Assembly (NCBI RefSeq): GCF_002911015.1
Contig: NZ_KZ626871.1
Span: 1 to 64,000, forward strand
Origin: Streptomyces populi
GTDB taxonomy: Bacteria > Actinomycetota > Actinomycetes > Streptomycetales > Streptomycetaceae
DNA length: 64,000 bases
Reading direction: 5' to 3'
In this document: positions 63,601 to 64,000 of the stretch, one piece after another
Numbering within the stretch: position 1 is the first letter of the stretch
Layout of the letters: the number at the start of each line of letters is the position of its first letter
Translations under genes and position numbers: made by a program
The notes under the pieces: model-generated
Seen by the model: the letters and a program-made list of their open reading frames with translations, nothing else
Database searches by the model: none
Told to the model about the DNA's origin: nothing

Positions 63601-64000
63601 CCTGCCGACGGACACCGCACGGCCCGCCCTGCGCGAACTCGACGGCGACGTGGTCGAGTTCGAGATCGACACCGAACTCACCGCGGGGCTGCGCCGGCTG
63701 GCCAGGGAGCACGGGGTCACGCTCTTCGCCGTCCTCGCCTCCGCGTACGGTGTGCTGCTCGCCGCCCTCAAGGGCACCAGGGACGTCACCCTCGGCACGC
63801 CCGTCTCGGGCCGCACGGCTCCCGGACTCCACCGTACGGTGGGCATGTTCGCCAACACGGTGGTCCTGCGCGGCACCGCCGAGCCGGACTTGCCCTTCGA
63901 CGTCTTCCTGCGCCGCTTCGCCGAGGCGGCCGAGGACGCCTTCGCGCACCAGGACTTCCCCTTCGAGGACCTGGTCGCCCAGGCGGCACCGGTGCGCGAC
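60620..64000 (+). CDS. Nonribosomal peptide synthetase, N-terminal part
   Basis: The frame is open from the ATG at 60620 to the window end (1127 residues visible). Residues 1 to about 205 resemble only the C-terminal part of a condensation domain and lack HHxxxDG. Residues about 213-705 are an adenylation domain, with YTSGTTGKPKG, NGYGPTENTTFS, RSGDLARW, and NHSGKVDR. The specificity pocket by my alignment to GrsA reads D-A-F-W-V-G-G-T-F-K, one change from a valine code. The carrier serine is S752 in LGADSL. A full condensation domain follows (from about 807), with HHIVVDG at 927-933. A TGA at 60608 in frame excludes an earlier start; 60659 is the alternative ATG. Confidence 0.96.
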   Translation, partial: MTSVSSGAPTSTPMPSTPLPEPRAGEDGDAVLLVTDRPRTRESASGPLRTLRVPGAGGPTALAALAVLLHRHTGQLRLLLDIGTAEDGAGSLTLTVHPDEPVAALLARTERVRPQGPPTGTAVRYADTPGPVPDGPCELFLTRDGEDLLLGYRASLFEDATAARLADRLRLIGDFLTSRPTARTGDVELLAEGELDQVVGSFNDTARPYPDTATIHGLFAEQARLTPEAVALDWRSERLTYRQLDLRSDELARRVVAAGAAPGDRVALRTGRTPDFVVGALAVLKAGCAYLPLEPDYPAERAAWLLADSSVRVLVAAGDLPTDLAFEGTVLAPGPEAADEDAAPGTVAVPVAAHDLAYVCYTSGTTGKPKGVEVVHRNVVRLVKGADYVRFGPDVRILPTGSIVFDANTFEMWGALLNGGSLRLVDSDTVLDASLLGRELAEHRITTMWLTSPLFNQLVEQDASIFRPLRELVVGGDALSSAHIGKVMDACPGVTLVNGYGPTENTTFSVTHRLDRSDLGRIPIGRPIANSTAYVLDERGRPCPVGVPGELCLGGAGVARGYLGRPELTAERFVPDPFGPEGARLYRSGDLARWRPDGVIEFLGRRDFQVKVRGFRVEPAEVEAAMLAHPDVAEAIVVARSRPGKGDKHLCGYYAGPRPPEPRDLRDLLAAELPGHMVPSYLVPLPALPLNHSGKVDRSRLPDPDGAHLLSGADHVAPSTEDERTVVELAERALGISGIGVHHDLRDLGADSLTATLIAVGLQERLGRHFPVSAVLRAGTPARIVELLREAGSGPGHSVPAAPERETYPLTPQQRQLYFEQAKDPRAVHYNVPIGLDLPADTDPERLARALSGLAECHEALRTRFVVEGGEVRQRVEPGIDAEVRVLDGPPGPVEEFVRPFDLERTPLWRADVHRTPTGVTLRMDLHHIVVDGFSLAPLLEDLAALYAGGSPRPPTPRYRDYAVWLTGPAGTALRAAQQPHWQKVFAEPLDRTDLPTDTARPALRELDGDVVEFEIDTELTAGLRRLAREHGVTLFAVLASAYGVLLAALKGTRDVTLGTPVSGRTAPGLHRTVGMFANTVVLRGTAEPDLPFDVFLRRFAEAAEDAFAHQDFPFEDLVAQAAPVRD

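Overview
The window is chromosomal DNA from a high-GC actinomycete, almost certainly a Streptomyces. GC is very high with strong third-position GC bias. GTG and TTG starts are common, GGAGG-type ribosome sites are clear, many HTH regulators are present, and there is a DmdR-type iron box and a CebR-type box. No rRNA, tRNA, phage, plasmid or CRISPR feature was seen. Function names come from reading the translated sequences and motifs by eye, not from database searches.

Layout. 1-6.6 kb: tail of an unknown gene, then a galactoside uptake and hydrolysis operon on the minus strand (binding lipoprotein, two permeases, GH2 beta-galactosidase). 6.6-13 kb: ROK regulator of that operon, alditol oxidase, divergent 2-hydroxyacid dehydrogenase, alpha/beta hydrolase, and a radical SAM protein with an atypical cysteine spacing. 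13-18 kb: membrane sensor (sigma-4-like, zinc anti-sigma-like, TM, CBM2), a 23-residue peptide ORF in front of rsgA, and a fused Ada/AlkA repair protein. 18-31 kb: PPOX flavoprotein, SGNH esterase, DUF456 protein, LuxR-like regulator, degenerate PP2C-like protein, pyruvate:quinone oxidoreductase, membrane XRE regulator, GH38 alpha-mannosidase and a small HATPase regulator. 31-36 kb: DUF2637 protein, FhuF-like iron-sulfur protein under an iron box, GntR regulator and a TPR-like protein. 36-45 kb: purine catabolism locus with PucR divergent from xanthine dehydrogenase FAD, FeS and Mo subunits, an NCS2 purine permease and the XdhC cofactor-insertion protein. 45-51 kb: GH6 cellulase behind a CebR-like box, an SRPBCC protein and P450 pair, a diacylglycerol-kinase-like protein, and an HxlR regulator divergent from a thioesterase. 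51-58 kb: DUF1345 protein, DyP peroxidase plus encapsulin nanocompartment operon, Clp ATPase, GreA-like factor and a 25-codon bL37-like ribosomal protein gene. 57.8-59.4 kb: about 1.5 kb with no convincing gene. 59.4-64 kb: an MFS exporter overlapping the start of a nonribosomal peptide synthetase that runs off the window.

The locus pairs several extracellular polymer and sugar functions with their regulators (ROK, a CebR-like site, the CBM2 sensor). It also holds a complete purine scavenging module, an iron-regulated reductase, and a peroxidase-loaded protein compartment. The 3' end enters a peptide natural-product cluster whose first adenylation domain looks valine-like. The least explained items are the radical SAM protein with CX8CX2C spacing, the CBM2 sensor, the peptide and alternating-hairpin leader of rsgA, the twin hairpins before the purine permease, and the Clp ATPase without an obvious ClpP-docking tripeptide.
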